NCBI GenBank assembly: GCA_002701395.1
Contig: NZVC01000062.1
Coordinates: 37,818-100,723, forward strand
DNA: 62,906 nt
Reading direction: 5' to 3'
Source: Maritimibacter sp.
GTDB lineage: Bacteria; Pseudomonadota; Alphaproteobacteria; Rhodobacterales; Rhodobacteraceae
Positions 8,991-17,328 of this stretch are shown one piece after another. Both the position numbers and the translations under genes were made by a program. The notes below the pieces were generated by a model. It did not search any database. It worked only from the letters and a program-made list of their open reading frames with translations, and was not told where the DNA came from. Positions within the stretch are counted from its first letter, which is position 1. Each line of letters starts with the position of its first letter.

Positions 8991-10158
8991 TTTCCGGGTC
9001 GTCCTGCCAGACGCCGTTCTCGACCACGGCGCGCTGCGGATCGCAGACGGCACCATCGCCGAGATCCGCGACACCCCCGTCTCAGGCGCAGAACTGGACG
9101 GCGGGATCAACGGCGGCGGCCTGCTGCTGATGCCCGGCTTCATCGACATGCACGGCGACATGATCGAACGCGAAGTCGAACCCCGCCCCAACGTGAAGAT
9201 GCCCATGGAGCTTGGACTTCGCGACCTCGACCGCAGGCTGAAGACCGCCGGGGTGACCACCGGCTACGCCGCCGTCTCGTTCAACCCGAAATCCGCCTAT
9301 GGCCATCTGCGCAGCTACGACCACTCGAAAGAGATGCTGCGCGCCCTGAAGGCGATGCGCGCGATCCTCAAGGTCGACCACCGCGTCCATGCCCGGTTCG
9401 AAATCAACTACCCCAACGCGCTGGCCGTGGTCGAGGAACTGATCGCCGACGGCACCGTCGATCTTGTGTCCTTGACCGACCACACGCCGGGACAGGGCCA
9501 GTACCGCGACATAGAACGGCTGACCCGCCGCACGCAGGCCGAAAAGGGCGTCTCCGAGGCCGAAGCGATGGCCGCCGTGCAGGCCCGGATCGACGAAAAA
9601 CAGCAGGCGGCGGGCGACCCCGCCGCGACGTTGAAGGCGATCTCGGCCACCTGCGCCCGCCACGGCATCGCGCTGGCCAGCCACGACGACGACACGCCCG
9701 ACAAGGTCGCCCTGATGCAGTCGCTGGGCGCCGCGATCTCGGAATTCCCGGTCACCGAAGAGGCCGCCCGCGCCGCGCGGTCGCACGGGCTGCTGACCGC
9801 GATGGGCGCGCCGAACGCGCTGCGGGGCGAAAGCTATTCCGGCAACCTCTCGGCCCGCGCCTGCCACGCCGCCGGACTGCTGGACATTCTCGCCGCCGAC
9901 TACCACCCTTCGGCCATCCTGCCCGCCGTGCTGATCCTCGGCCGGACCGATCCCCTTGGCCTTGCTGGCGCGGCGCGGCTTGCCACGCTGAACCCGGCCC
10001 GCGCGCTGGGGCTTGCCGACCGGGGCGCCATCGCCCCCGGCAAGCGCGCCGACCTCGTCATCGCCGACGACGAGGGCGTGGGGCACGTCCGGGCGACCCT
10101 GCGCGGCGGGCGGATGATCTTTTCCGACGGCACGCTGACCGCGCGCGCCGCGGCCTGA
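8977..10158 (+). CDS. phnM: PhnM-type amidohydrolase (alpha-D-ribose 1-methylphosphonate 5-triphosphate diphosphatase family)
   Basis: 393 residues. In the canonical pathway PhnM removes pyrophosphate from the ribosyl-phosphonate triphosphate. Amidohydrolase metal motifs are present: PGFIDMHGDMIERE, a SLTDHTPGQGQY block and LASHDDDTPDK, with a C-terminal NPARALGL..GAIAPGKRADLVIADD typical of the superfamily. It overlaps phnL by 14 bp. The first of two PhnM paralogues in the window; the other is at 11194-12423. Its real substrate in an operon with an altered PhnJ is uncertain. Confidence 0.9.
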   Translation: MWLSDFRVVLPDAVLDHGALRIADGTIAEIRDTPVSGAELDGGINGGGLLLMPGFIDMHGDMIEREVEPRPNVKMPMELGLRDLDRRLKTAGVTTGYAAVSFNPKSAYGHLRSYDHSKEMLRALKAMRAILKVDHRVHARFEINYPNALAVVEELIADGTVDLVSLTDHTPGQGQYRDIERLTRRTQAEKGVSEAEAMAAVQARIDEKQQAAGDPAATLKAISATCARHGIALASHDDDTPDKVALMQSLGAAISEFPVTEEAARAARSHGLLTAMGAPNALRGESYSGNLSARACHAAGLLDILAADYHPSAILPAVLILGRTDPLGLAGAARLATLNPARALGLADRGAIAPGKRADLVIADDEGVGHVRATLRGGRMIFSDGTLTARAAA

Positions 10159-10174
10159 CCGAAAGGACGACGAC

Positions 10175-10993
10175 ATGACGCTTCCCGTGATCGGCGCAGC
10201 CCTTGGCGTGGGCGACCTGCCCGCCTACCGCGACTGGCTGTTCGAGAAGGACCGCGACCTCGAACTGCAAAGCTTCTGGTCCGCCGAGATGCTGAACACC
10301 GAAAGCTGGAAAGACCCGGTCGCCGAGGCGCGCCGACAGCTTGACGGCTGGGCCGGGCGGCTTGGCATCCACGGCCCGTTCTGGGGGCTCGACTTCGCCA
10401 GCTTCGACATCGACATCCGCGCCATCGTGGCGAAACGCATGATGCAGGGCCTCGACGTCTGCGAGGCGCTCGGCGCCACCCAGATGGTCGTGCACTCGCC
10501 GTTCTCGACATGGGACCACTACAATCTCGACATGTACGACGACGGCCGCGCGCGCATCTTCGAGACCACCCACGAAACCCTCGGCCCGGCGGTGAAACGC
10601 GCTGCCGACGCCGGGATCGAGATCGTGCTGGAGAACATCGAGGACGGCAATCCCGCCGACCGCAAGGCGCTGGTGGAAAGCTTCGCCTCGGACGCGCTGA
10701 AACTGTCCATCGACACCGGCCACGCCCACTATGCCCACGGCATCTGCAACGCCCCGCCGGTCGACTACTACGTCAAGTCCGCGGGCAACCTGCTGGCCCA
10801 TGTCCACCTGCAGGACGCCGACGCCCACGCCGACCGCCACTGGTCCATCGGGCGCGGCTCGATCCACTGGCACGCGGTCTTCGACGCCCTCGCCAAGCTC
10901 GACGCCTACCCGCGCCTGATCCTAGAGTTGAAAAACCGCGCCGAGATCCCCGCCAGCATGGCCTGGCTCGAAGCCGAAGGGCTCGGCCAGTAA
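10175..10993 (+). CDS. Sugar phosphate isomerase/epimerase-like TIM-barrel protein
   Basis: 272 residues of the xylose-isomerase-like TIM barrel (AP_endonuc_2) superfamily. Likely metal ligands are in VLENIE, SIDTGHAHYA, AHVHLQDAD and LILELKN (Glu/Asp/His at barrel strand ends). It follows phnM by 16 bp with GAAAGGA before its ATG and so is the last gene of the phnF operon. Canonical C-P lyase operons do not need such a protein, and PhnN and PhnP, which handle ribose phosphates, are missing here. It may act on the ribose phosphate product or on another sugar conjugate; that is inference. The stop codon lies inside a short tandem repeat. Confidence 0.85.
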   Translation: MTLPVIGAALGVGDLPAYRDWLFEKDRDLELQSFWSAEMLNTESWKDPVAEARRQLDGWAGRLGIHGPFWGLDFASFDIDIRAIVAKRMMQGLDVCEALGATQMVVHSPFSTWDHYNLDMYDDGRARIFETTHETLGPAVKRAADAGIEIVLENIEDGNPADRKALVESFASDALKLSIDTGHAHYAHGICNAPPVDYYVKSAGNLLAHVHLQDADAHADRHWSIGRGSIHWHAVFDALAKLDAYPRLILELKNRAEIPASMAWLEAEGLGQ

Positions 10994-11056
10994 GATGGGC
11001 CAGTAAGCTGGGCCAGTAACCGGCCAGCAACAGCAACCGGCCTAGACCAGTAACCG
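10985..11056 (+). repeat. Short tandem repeat around GGCCAGTAA at an operon end
   Basis: GGCCAGTAA occurs at 10985, 10998 and 11011, and with changes at 11022 (GGCCAGCAA) and 11045 (GACCAGTAA). The 13-bp spacing of the first three copies places TAA stop codons in all three frames after the isomerase gene. Confidence 0.75.
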
Positions 11057-11067
11057 GCCCCGCCCCT

Positions 11068-11123
11068 TTCTTCTCTTTCCAAGTACCTCGGGGGAGCCGC
11101 GCAGCGGCGGGGGCAGAGCCCCC
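11068..11123 (-). repeat. Dispersed double-hairpin element, copy B
   Basis: Reverse-strand copy of the element at 3439. Here the second hairpin is GCCGC-TGC-GCGGC, a compensated change relative to GTCGC-TGC-GCGAC. It lies between two convergent genes. A second partial GGGGGCTCTGCCCC fragment lies at about 11154-11172. Confidence 0.85.
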
Positions 11124-11193
11124 ACCGCCTTCTCAGAAGCGCACCTCCGGTGCGACGGGGGCAGAGCCCCCACCACCAACCCTGAAGCGCCCC

Positions 11194-12423
11194 CTACGCC
11201 ATCACCGCCCCGCGCATCAGCCCGGTGTCATAGGCCACCCGCCCGCCGCTGATCGTCGCCCGCACGCGCGGGACCGCGCCGTCGGGCCAGTCCAGCAGCA
11301 CAAGATCCGCCCGCTGTCCCACCGCCAGCGCGCCGCGGTCCGTCAGGTTGGATGCCGCCGCCGCGTTGGCAGACACCAGCTTCCACATCTCGTGCAGCGG
11401 CCCCACCCCGTCTGCCACCAACCGCGCCACCGCAGCCAGCATCGCCGGATAGTAGTAATCCGACGCCAGCACGTCGCACAGCCCGCGCGCGATCATGTCC
11501 GCCGCGCCCGGTGATCCAAGGTGACTGCCCCCGCGCAGCACGTTCGGCGCGCCGAACACGATCAGGTCGCCGGCGTCCCGCGCCGCCTGCGCCACGCGGT
11601 CGTTCATCGGAAACTCGGACACCCGCGCCCCGTGACCACGGTAGAAGGCGCGGGTCTCGGGCTGGGTGTCGTCGTGGCTGAACATGGCCGCCCCCGCCCG
11701 CCCCGCCGCCGCACCGACGCGGGCGATGGCGTCGGGCACGTCCGGCCGCCGCTCCCACGTTTCGCGCAAAAGCGCCACGTAGTCCTCTGCCGGGATGTCC
11801 GAGCGCGCGGCGCGGGCCGACATCTTGCGCAGGAACGCGGCCGAGGACATGTCGACCAAGGGGAAGTCCGGCGCGTGGTCGAAGGGCCGGTCCTGCAACC
11901 GCACGTCGGGCGCCAGCATCGCCATCGTCGTATGGTCGTTAAACGCAACCGAAGGGGTCAGCGGACCCGCCAGCGCCTCGGCGATCAGCGGCTCTGCCTC
12001 GAAACAGAAGGTCTCCCACCGCAGTTGCACCCGGTTCTCGACCGTCAGCCGCGCCGCCATCGCCTGCCACAGCCGCACCAGTTCCGTCCCCCGCGCGACC
12101 GAGCGCAGGCCCGGCTCCCATCCCAGCGTCAGCGCGTGATAGGCGGTGGCGATGCCGTTGCCCGCAAGCTGTCGGTCCGTCTCCATCACCGCGACGTCCA
12201 GCGGGAAGAACACGCCGGGGCGCGGCATCAGCTGGCGCTCGAACGCGTCGCCATGCACGTCGACCAGCGCCGGGGCCAGCACCAGCCCGCGCGCGTCCAC
12301 CACAGGCGCGCCGTCGCGCGGGCCGTCCAGCGCGGCGATGCGCCCGTCCTCGACCCGCAGCGCCACGGCTTCGGTCCCGCCCGGAAGCACCGCGCGGGCG
12401 CCCTCGATCACATAGCTGTCCAT
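11194..12423 (-). CDS. phnM: Second PhnM-like amidohydrolase
   Basis: 409 residues. Same superfamily as the 8977 gene: LVDVHGDAFERQLMPRPGV at the N-terminus, FNDHTTMAMLAPD in the middle, AMFSHDDTQPETR for later metal ligands, then VFGAPNVLRGGSHLG and a LTDRGALAVGQRADLVLLDWP tail. Start ATG 12423 is preceded by AAGGAG; the longer frame to 12645 runs through the regulatory region. Transcribed divergently from phnC over a 328-bp region with repeated operator-like motifs. Its relationship to the phnM at 8977 (same reaction, different nucleotide, or repair) cannot be read from sequence. Confidence 0.88.
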   Translation of the reverse strand: MDSYVIEGARAVLPGGTEAVALRVEDGRIAALDGPRDGAPVVDARGLVLAPALVDVHGDAFERQLMPRPGVFFPLDVAVMETDRQLAGNGIATAYHALTLGWEPGLRSVARGTELVRLWQAMAARLTVENRVQLRWETFCFEAEPLIAEALAGPLTPSVAFNDHTTMAMLAPDVRLQDRPFDHAPDFPLVDMSSAAFLRKMSARAARSDIPAEDYVALLRETWERRPDVPDAIARVGAAAGRAGAAMFSHDDTQPETRAFYRGHGARVSEFPMNDRVAQAARDAGDLIVFGAPNVLRGGSHLGSPGAADMIARGLCDVLASDYYYPAMLAAVARLVADGVGPLHEMWKLVSANAAAASNLTDRGALAVGQRADLVLLDWPDGAVPRVRATISGGRVAYDTGLMRGAVMA

Positions 12424-12751
12424 TCTGTCCGCTCCTTCTGTGCGCCGGTCCCGGCCAAATGATCGGGTTGATCGGATGATCCGGATGATTCCCCCCGGCG
12501 CCCTTCCCTGCCTCAGCCGCATCACAGGAATAGGACAATCGCTCCGCCCGCCGTTCCCCCGCAACCGTCGAATGTGACACCCGCACGACGCTGGACCCAT
12601 TCGACACGGGCAAGCGGTGGATAAACCCGGCCGTGACGGCCCCAAGACCCGGACCGACAGGCAAGGGGGTCACATTTCCGTTGCCCAACATGCGCGAAAA
12701 ATTCATTCGGATGATAGCGGGAGTTTACGATGCGCCTGCAGCATTGGGGGC
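12424..12751. promoter_or_regulatory. Divergent phnM2-phnC control region
   Basis: A 328-bp gene-free region. Near phnM2 are overlapping copies of an operator-like motif (TTGATCGGATGA 12468-12479; TGATCCGGATGA 12477-12488). Near phnC is TCATTCGGATGA (12703-12714), an exact match to the phnF operator core. Two GTCACATT elements in opposite orientation (12571-12578 minus, 12669-12676 plus), each followed by a related CG..TTGC, flank the centre symmetrically. No convincing Pho box is seen here, unlike upstream of phnF. Confidence 0.6.
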
Positions 12752-13567
12752 ATGGAACACGCAAGCCTCAGCCTCACCCGCCTGACCCGCCGCTTCGGCC
12801 AGACGACTGCCGTGCGCGACGTCACCCTCAGCATCCCGCCCGGCCAGTTCGTCGGCGTCATCGGCCGGTCCGGGGCGGGCAAGTCCACCCTTCTTCGGCT
12901 GGTGAACCGCCTTGTCGAGCCGTCGGACGGGTCGATCTTCTTCGGCGACCGCGAGATCACGCGGCTGAAGGGGCGCGCCCTGCGCGACTGGCGCCGCGAT
13001 TGCGCGATGATCTTCCAGCAGTTCAACCTTGTCGAACGGCTGGACGTCCTGACCAACGTGCTGGTGGGTCGTCTTGCCGGCCACGGCTTCGTGTCGTCGA
13101 TGACCATGCGCTTTACCGACGAAGAACGCGCGCTGGCGATCGAGGCGCTGGACCGGCTGGACATGGCGCCCAAGGCCCTGCAGCGCGCCGGCACCCTGTC
13201 GGGCGGCCAGCAGCAGCGCGTCGCCATCGCCCGCGCGCTGGTGCAGAACCCGCGCATCATGCTGGCGGACGAACCCATTGCCTCGCTCGACCCCGGCAAC
13301 GCCACCCGCGTGATGGATGCGCTGGCCCGCATCAACCGCGAGGACGGTCTGACCGTTCTGGTCAACCTGCACACACTGGATACCGCGCGCGCCTATTGCG
13401 ACCGGATCATCGCCATGCGCGAGGGCGCGGTGATGTTCGACGGCTCGGCGGCGCAACTGACCGACGACGTCGTGGCCGACATCTACGGCGCCGAGGGGCT
13501 GGCCGAATTCGACGCGGCCGTCACCTCGACCTCGATCCGTCCGCAGGCAGAGAAAATCCCCGCCTGA
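12752..13567 (+). CDS. phnC: Phosphonate ABC transporter ATP-binding protein PhnC
   Basis: 271 residues. ATPase of the PhnCDE importer for organophosphonates, phosphate esters or phosphite. Walker A is GRSGAGKST, the signature is [12 protein letters not shown], and Walker B is [12 protein letters not shown] with the NLHTLD switch typical of PhnC. Start ATG 12752 follows GGGGG; the open frame reaches back to 12617, but that part crosses the operator and reads as non-coding. First gene of phnC-phnD-phnE-phnE-hexapeptide transferase. Confidence 0.93.
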   Translation: MEHASLSLTRLTRRFGQTTAVRDVTLSIPPGQFVGVIGRSGAGKSTLLRLVNRLVEPSDGSIFFGDREITRLKGRALRDWRRDCAMIFQQFNLVERLDVLTNVLVGRLAGHGFVSSMTMRFTDEERALAIEALDRLDMAPKALQRAGTLSGGQQQRVAIARALVQNPRIMLADEPIASLDPGNATRVMDALARINREDGLTVLVNLHTLDTARAYCDRIIAMREGAVMFDGSAAQLTDDVVADIYGAEGLAEFDAAVTSTSIRPQAEKIPA

Positions 13568-13613
13568 CGACGCCCCAACCACCCCTTCATTGGCAACCAC
13601 GGGAGAGACACCA

Positions 13614-14534
13614 ATGAAACTGTTCACCACCGCCGCCATCGTGGCGCTTGCCGCCGCCGGTCCGCTTCTGGCCGAGGGCTGGCGCGACGACTATCAGGTC
13701 ATCAAGTTCGGCATCCTCTCGGGCGAGAACGAGCAGGACCGCCTGATGCGCAACGAACCGCTGCGCGTCTACCTCGAAGAGACGCTGGGCGTCGATGTCG
13801 AGATCTTCACCGCCGGCAACTACGACGGCGTGGTTCAGGCCATCGCCGCCGACCAGATCGAGGTCGCCCGCTTCGGGTCGTCCTCTTACGCGGCGGTCTA
13901 CACCGCGACCGATGGCGGCGTCGTGCCGACGCTGACCTCGATCGCCGAGAACGGCAACACCGGCTATCACTCGATCGTCGTGACCCGCTGCGACAGCGGC
14001 ATCGAAAGCCTCGAGGACGCGGCGGGCAAGGTCCACGCCTTCGCCGACCCGGATTCGACCAGCGGCTATGCCGTGCCCTATTTCAACATGGTCGAGCGTG
14101 AAGGTTTCGTGCCTGAAGAACACTTCGCCGCCGTGCCCTTCTCGGGCAGCCACGAGGCCGGTGTGCAGGGCGTCGTGAACGGCACCTTCGACACCGCGTC
14201 CACCTATCAGGACAACGACACCGACGGCGTCTATCAGCGCATGGAAATCAAGGGGATGATCGAGGAAGGCGTGATCTGCAAGATCTGGGAATCGCCGGAG
14301 ATCACCTCGGGTCCGTGGACCTTCCGCAAGAACCTGCCCGCCGAGATGATCGAAGAGGTCACCGCCGCGATCGAGGCGTTCCCGACCGACGACGTCGAGG
14401 GTTTCCGCCTTTACTCGTCGTGGACCGAGGACAACCCGAACCCCGACGCCGGCTTCACCCGCGTCGACCACGACCGCTATCAGTGGATCGTGGACATGCG
14501 CGAGTGGCTGCGCGAGCAGCGCCGCGGCTCGTAA
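13614..14534 (+). CDS. phnD: Phosphonate ABC transporter substrate-binding protein PhnD
   Basis: 306 residues with a Sec signal peptide (MKLFTTAAIVALAAAGPLLA, cut near residue 20). Periplasmic receptor of the PhnCDE system; the mature protein begins with the family-typical FGILSGENEQDRL. Blocks such as TSIAENGNTGYHS and DPDSTSGYAVP contain the Ser/Thr loop used by PhnD-like proteins to bind the phosphonate group. Start ATG 13614 has GGGAGAG upstream; an in-frame TTG at 13590 is rejected because the signal peptide begins at the ATG. A stable hairpin separates it from phnE1. Confidence 0.93.
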   Translation: MKLFTTAAIVALAAAGPLLAEGWRDDYQVIKFGILSGENEQDRLMRNEPLRVYLEETLGVDVEIFTAGNYDGVVQAIAADQIEVARFGSSSYAAVYTATDGGVVPTLTSIAENGNTGYHSIVVTRCDSGIESLEDAAGKVHAFADPDSTSGYAVPYFNMVEREGFVPEEHFAAVPFSGSHEAGVQGVVNGTFDTASTYQDNDTDGVYQRMEIKGMIEEGVICKIWESPEITSGPWTFRKNLPAEMIEEVTAAIEAFPTDDVEGFRLYSSWTEDNPNPDAGFTRVDHDRYQWIVDMREWLREQRRGS

Positions 14535-14550
14535 CCTGACCGACACGAAA

Positions 14551-14596
14551 CGGGGCGGGAGCGTTACTTCGCAATCGAAGGATCGCCCCCGCCCCG
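14551..14596 (+). other. Intra-operon hairpin between phnD and phnE1
   Basis: A 12-bp stem with one mismatch (CGGGGCGGG paired with CCCGCCCCG, extended by GCG/CGC) encloses a second small stem (CTTCG-CAAT-CGAAG, 14567-14580). There is no T-run. It probably stabilises or processes the upstream mRNA so that the binding protein is made in excess over the permeases. Confidence 0.7.
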
Positions 14597-14618
14597 ACCC
14601 CTTACAGGCTGCCATACC

Positions 14619-15557
14619 ATGACCCTGACCGCCGATTTTCCCGGGCCGTCCCGCGCGGGAGACGCCCGCGCCGCGTTCGAACGCGACTTCGCCGACAAAC
14701 GCCGCCGCGCCCGCGCCCGCTGGACCGTCGGCGCAGTCCTGTTCTTCGCCGCCTTCCTCGCATCGGCCTGGTTCGGCGACTTTTTCCGCGTCACGCAGGT
14801 GACGCTGCCGGACGGATCGCGCGACTGGCGCTGGATCATCCCGGCGGGCCTGCCACGGCTGGGCGAATACATCGTCCAGACCTTCCCGACCCTGCGCTGG
14901 GACAGCCTTGGCGCCGATCTGGCCGAGTGGTTCTGGCGCTGGCAGACGTGGCTGCGGCTGCTGCTGGAAACCATCCTGATCGCCTTCATGGCCACCGTGT
15001 TCGGCGTGATCGGCGGCTTCGTTCTGGCCTTCCCCGCCGCCCGCAACCTGTCGCCCAACCGGGCCGTTCTGTGGGTCTGCCGCCGCTACCTTGAAATCGC
15101 GCGCACCGTGCCGGAACTGGTCTGGGCGCTGATCTTCGTGTTCTGCTTCTCGGTCGGACCGATGGCGGGGGTCATGGCCGTCGGGCTTCACGCCACCGGC
15201 GCACTGGGCAAGCTCTATTCCGAGGCGGTCGAGAACATCGACATGAAGCCGCTGGAGGGCGTGAAGGCCTCGGGCGGCGGCTGGTTCGACCAGATCCGCT
15301 ATGGCGCGGTGCCGCAGGTGCTGCCGAACGTGATCAGCTACACGCTGCTTCGGTTCGAGATCAACGTCCGGTCCTCGTCGATCATCGGCTATGTCGGCGC
15401 GGGCGGGCTGGGACAAGAGATCCGCACCGCCATGTCGTTTCAGGAATACACCGACCTTTCGGCCCTGTTCGTGATCATCTTCGTGACCGTCGTGGTGATC
15501 GACTACGCGTCCGAAAAGCTGCGCCACCGCATCATCGGCATGGGAGACCGGACATGA
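14619..15557 (+). CDS. phnE: Phosphonate ABC transporter permease PhnE (first)
   Basis: 312 residues. Inner-membrane permease with a cytoplasmic N-terminus, one early membrane helix (about 36-53) and a BPD_transp_1 domain from about 110. The EAA loop, [20 protein letters not shown], contacts PhnC. Starts at ATG 14619, 84 bp after phnD beyond the hairpin, and overlaps phnE2 by ATGA. Similar to the second permease but longer at the N-terminus; together they form the heterodimeric channel seen in many alphaproteobacterial phn operons. Confidence 0.92.
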   Translation: MTLTADFPGPSRAGDARAAFERDFADKRRRARARWTVGAVLFFAAFLASAWFGDFFRVTQVTLPDGSRDWRWIIPAGLPRLGEYIVQTFPTLRWDSLGADLAEWFWRWQTWLRLLLETILIAFMATVFGVIGGFVLAFPAARNLSPNRAVLWVCRRYLEIARTVPELVWALIFVFCFSVGPMAGVMAVGLHATGALGKLYSEAVENIDMKPLEGVKASGGGWFDQIRYGAVPQVLPNVISYTLLRFEINVRSSSIIGYVGAGGLGQEIRTAMSFQEYTDLSALFVIIFVTVVVIDYASEKLRHRIIGMGDRT

Positions 15558-16426
15558 GCCTGACCGAAGATCGCATCAGCCCCGCCCGTATCGCCGCAGC
15601 CCGCGCCGCCCATCCCGGCGCTTTCCGCGCGCCGCTGTCCGTGCGCCTGCGCCGCGCCGCTGGCTGGACCCTGTTCACCGGCCTGTTCGTCTATTGCCTC
15701 TGGGCGTTCGATTTCTCGCCCGCCCGGATCTGGACCGGCCTGCAACGGTTCGGCGACGTGCTGGGCTTCATGTTCCCGCCCTATGTCTGGTCCAGTTGGG
15801 AAGAGTTCTGGCCGATCCTCGAAGGCTTGGGCGAAACGCTGTCGATGGCGTTCCTTGGCACCCTGCTGGGCGCGGTGGTGGCCTTTCCGGTGTCGTTCCT
15901 TGGCGCGAAGAACATCAACCGGCTGGGTGTCCTGCGGCTGGGCGTGCGGCGCGGATACGACGTGATCCGCGCGTTCGAGACGCTGATCCTTGCGCTGATC
16001 TTCATCCGCGCCTTCGGTCTGGGCCCGCTGGCCGGCATCCTTGCCATCGCCGTCAGCGAGATCGGCACCTTCGCCAAACTGTTCTCGGAGGCGATCGAGA
16101 ACACCTCGGACCGGCCGGTGGACGGGGTGAAAGCCTCGGGCGGGTCGCGGCTTCAGCAGATCCGGTTCGGCACCCTGCCGCAGGTGATGCCGGTGATCTG
16201 GTCGGTGCTGCTGTACAACTTCGAATCCAATGTCCGGTCGGGGACCATTCTGGGCATCGTCGGCGCGGGCGGCATCGGCTTCCTGCTGTCGGACCGGATC
16301 GCCGCCTATCGCTGGAACGAGGCATGGTCGATCATCTTCCTGATCATCGCGATGGTCTATGTGATCGACTATCTCTCAGGCCTGATCCGGGCGCGGATCA
16401 TCGGCACCGGGGAGCTTTCCAGATGA
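15554..16426 (+). CDS. phnE: Phosphonate ABC transporter permease PhnE (second)
   Basis: 290 residues. Second membrane permease subunit, with helices in the segments beginning about residues 34, 90, 140 and 235. The EAA motif [20 protein letters not shown] matches that of phnE1. Translation is coupled by ATGA to phnE1 and by ATGA to the downstream transferase. Confidence 0.92.
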   Translation: MSLTEDRISPARIAAARAAHPGAFRAPLSVRLRRAAGWTLFTGLFVYCLWAFDFSPARIWTGLQRFGDVLGFMFPPYVWSSWEEFWPILEGLGETLSMAFLGTLLGAVVAFPVSFLGAKNINRLGVLRLGVRRGYDVIRAFETLILALIFIRAFGLGPLAGILAIAVSEIGTFAKLFSEAIENTSDRPVDGVKASGGSRLQQIRFGTLPQVMPVIWSVLLYNFESNVRSGTILGIVGAGGIGFLLSDRIAAYRWNEAWSIIFLIIAMVYVIDYLSGLIRARIIGTGELSR

Positions 16427-17031
16427 GCCGCCTGTCCGAAACCCCCACCGTCCACGAGACCGCCACCGTCGTCGACTGCACCCTTGGCCGCTGGACCGAG
16501 GTGAAGGCCCGCGTATCGCTGCGCGAGGTCGCGTTCGGGGACTATTCCTATATCGTCAGCGACAGTTCCGCCGTCTGGGCGACCGTTGGCAAGTTCTGTT
16601 CCATCGCACAGGGCGCCCGGATCAACCCCGGCAACCACGCGACGTGGCGTGCGTCGCAGCACCATTTCACCTACCGGGCCGAGATGTTCGATCTGGGCGA
16701 GGACGACGACGACTTTTTCCAGTGGCGGCGGGATCACTGGGTCACGATCGGCAACGACGTCTGGATCGGCCACGGCGTGACCGTGCTGCCCGGCGTCACC
16801 ATCGGCGACGGCGCCGTGGTCGGCGCGGGGGCGGTGGTGTCGAAGGACGTGACCCCCTACGAGATCGTCGGCGGCGTTCCGGCCCGGCACCTGAAGCGGC
16901 GGTTCACCGAAGCGCAGGCCGAGGCGCTGCACCGCATCGCGTGGTGGGACTGGAGCCACGAGGCCCTGCGCGCCGCCCTGCCTGACATCCGACGCCTGTC
17001 CATCGACGCGTTCATCGAACGTTACGGGTGA
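16423..17031 (+). CDS. Phosphonate-metabolism-associated hexapeptide-repeat acetyltransferase
   Basis: 202 residues of left-handed beta-helix type. Hexapeptide runs include [54 protein letters not shown] and [19 protein letters not shown], followed by a C-terminal helix. Members of this family recur in phn operons, probably N-acetylating aminoalkylphosphonates or a similar substrate; the acceptor is unknown. The catalytic His is probably the one in NPGNHATWR. Start ATG 16423 overlaps the phnE2 stop. Last gene of the phnC operon. Confidence 0.88.
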   Translation: MSRLSETPTVHETATVVDCTLGRWTEVKARVSLREVAFGDYSYIVSDSSAVWATVGKFCSIAQGARINPGNHATWRASQHHFTYRAEMFDLGEDDDDFFQWRRDHWVTIGNDVWIGHGVTVLPGVTIGDGAVVGAGAVVSKDVTPYEIVGGVPARHLKRRFTEAQAEALHRIAWWDWSHEALRAALPDIRRLSIDAFIERYG

Positions 17032-17042
17032 TCGTAGGGTGC

Positions 17043-17100
17043 CGGGGGCTCTGCCCCCGTCGCTGCGCGACTCCCCCGAGGTATTTTGGAAAGAGAAGAA
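17043..17100 (+). repeat. Dispersed double-hairpin element, copy C
   Basis: Same as copy A (GGGGGC-TCT-GCCCCC, GTCGC-TGC-GCGAC, TCCCCCGAGGTATTTT, AAGAGAAGAA tail), 11 bp downstream of the transferase stop. Confidence 0.85.
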
Positions 17101-17140
17101 AGGGACGCGCGGGCCCGGGAACGGGTGCGGCTGAGCGGTT

Positions 17141-17177
17141 CCTTCCCCCGGTCCGGGGGAGGGTCAGGGAGGGGGGC
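17141..17177 (+). repeat. G-tract (G-quadruplex-type) repeat
   Basis: CCCCCGGTCCGGGGG foldback merging into G-tracts G5-A-G3-TCA-G3-A-G6 (17155-17176), 40 bp after double-hairpin copy C, the same relative spacing as the pair at 3439/3536. Confidence 0.7.
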
Positions 17178-17226
17178 GCGGGTTTCCCGGGTGCACAACA
17201 ACCGGTCACTCTGCGGGCCTTAGCGC

Positions 17227-17278
17227 GTTTTCAAAGAAAACAAGGGCGGCGGCGCGAAAAAAGTTTTTACCGCGCGCC
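17227..17278. promoter_or_regulatory. AT-rich palindromic region before a secreted-protein gene
   Basis: A perfect palindrome GTTTTC-AAA-GAAAAC (17227-17241) is followed by a GGCGCG/CGCGCC stem (17251-17256/17273-17278) whose loop is A6GT5A. It lies 50-100 bp before the gene at 17329 and stands out from the GC-rich surroundings. Probably promoter or operator DNA; no factor can be named. Confidence 0.4.
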
Positions 17279-17328
17279 ATGATGTGACAGGCTTGTGTCG
17301 AACGTCGAGAAACAGACGAGGGACAGGC

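Noticed and set aside
12571..12676. Pho boxes in the phnM2-phnC region
   Set aside because: The GTCACATT elements lack a second heptamer at 11-bp spacing, so they do not fit the PhoB consensus.
13587..15527. 646-codon minus-strand frame opposite phnD-phnE1
   Set aside because: Antisense shadow with Asp/His/Arg-rich content and no recognisable domain.
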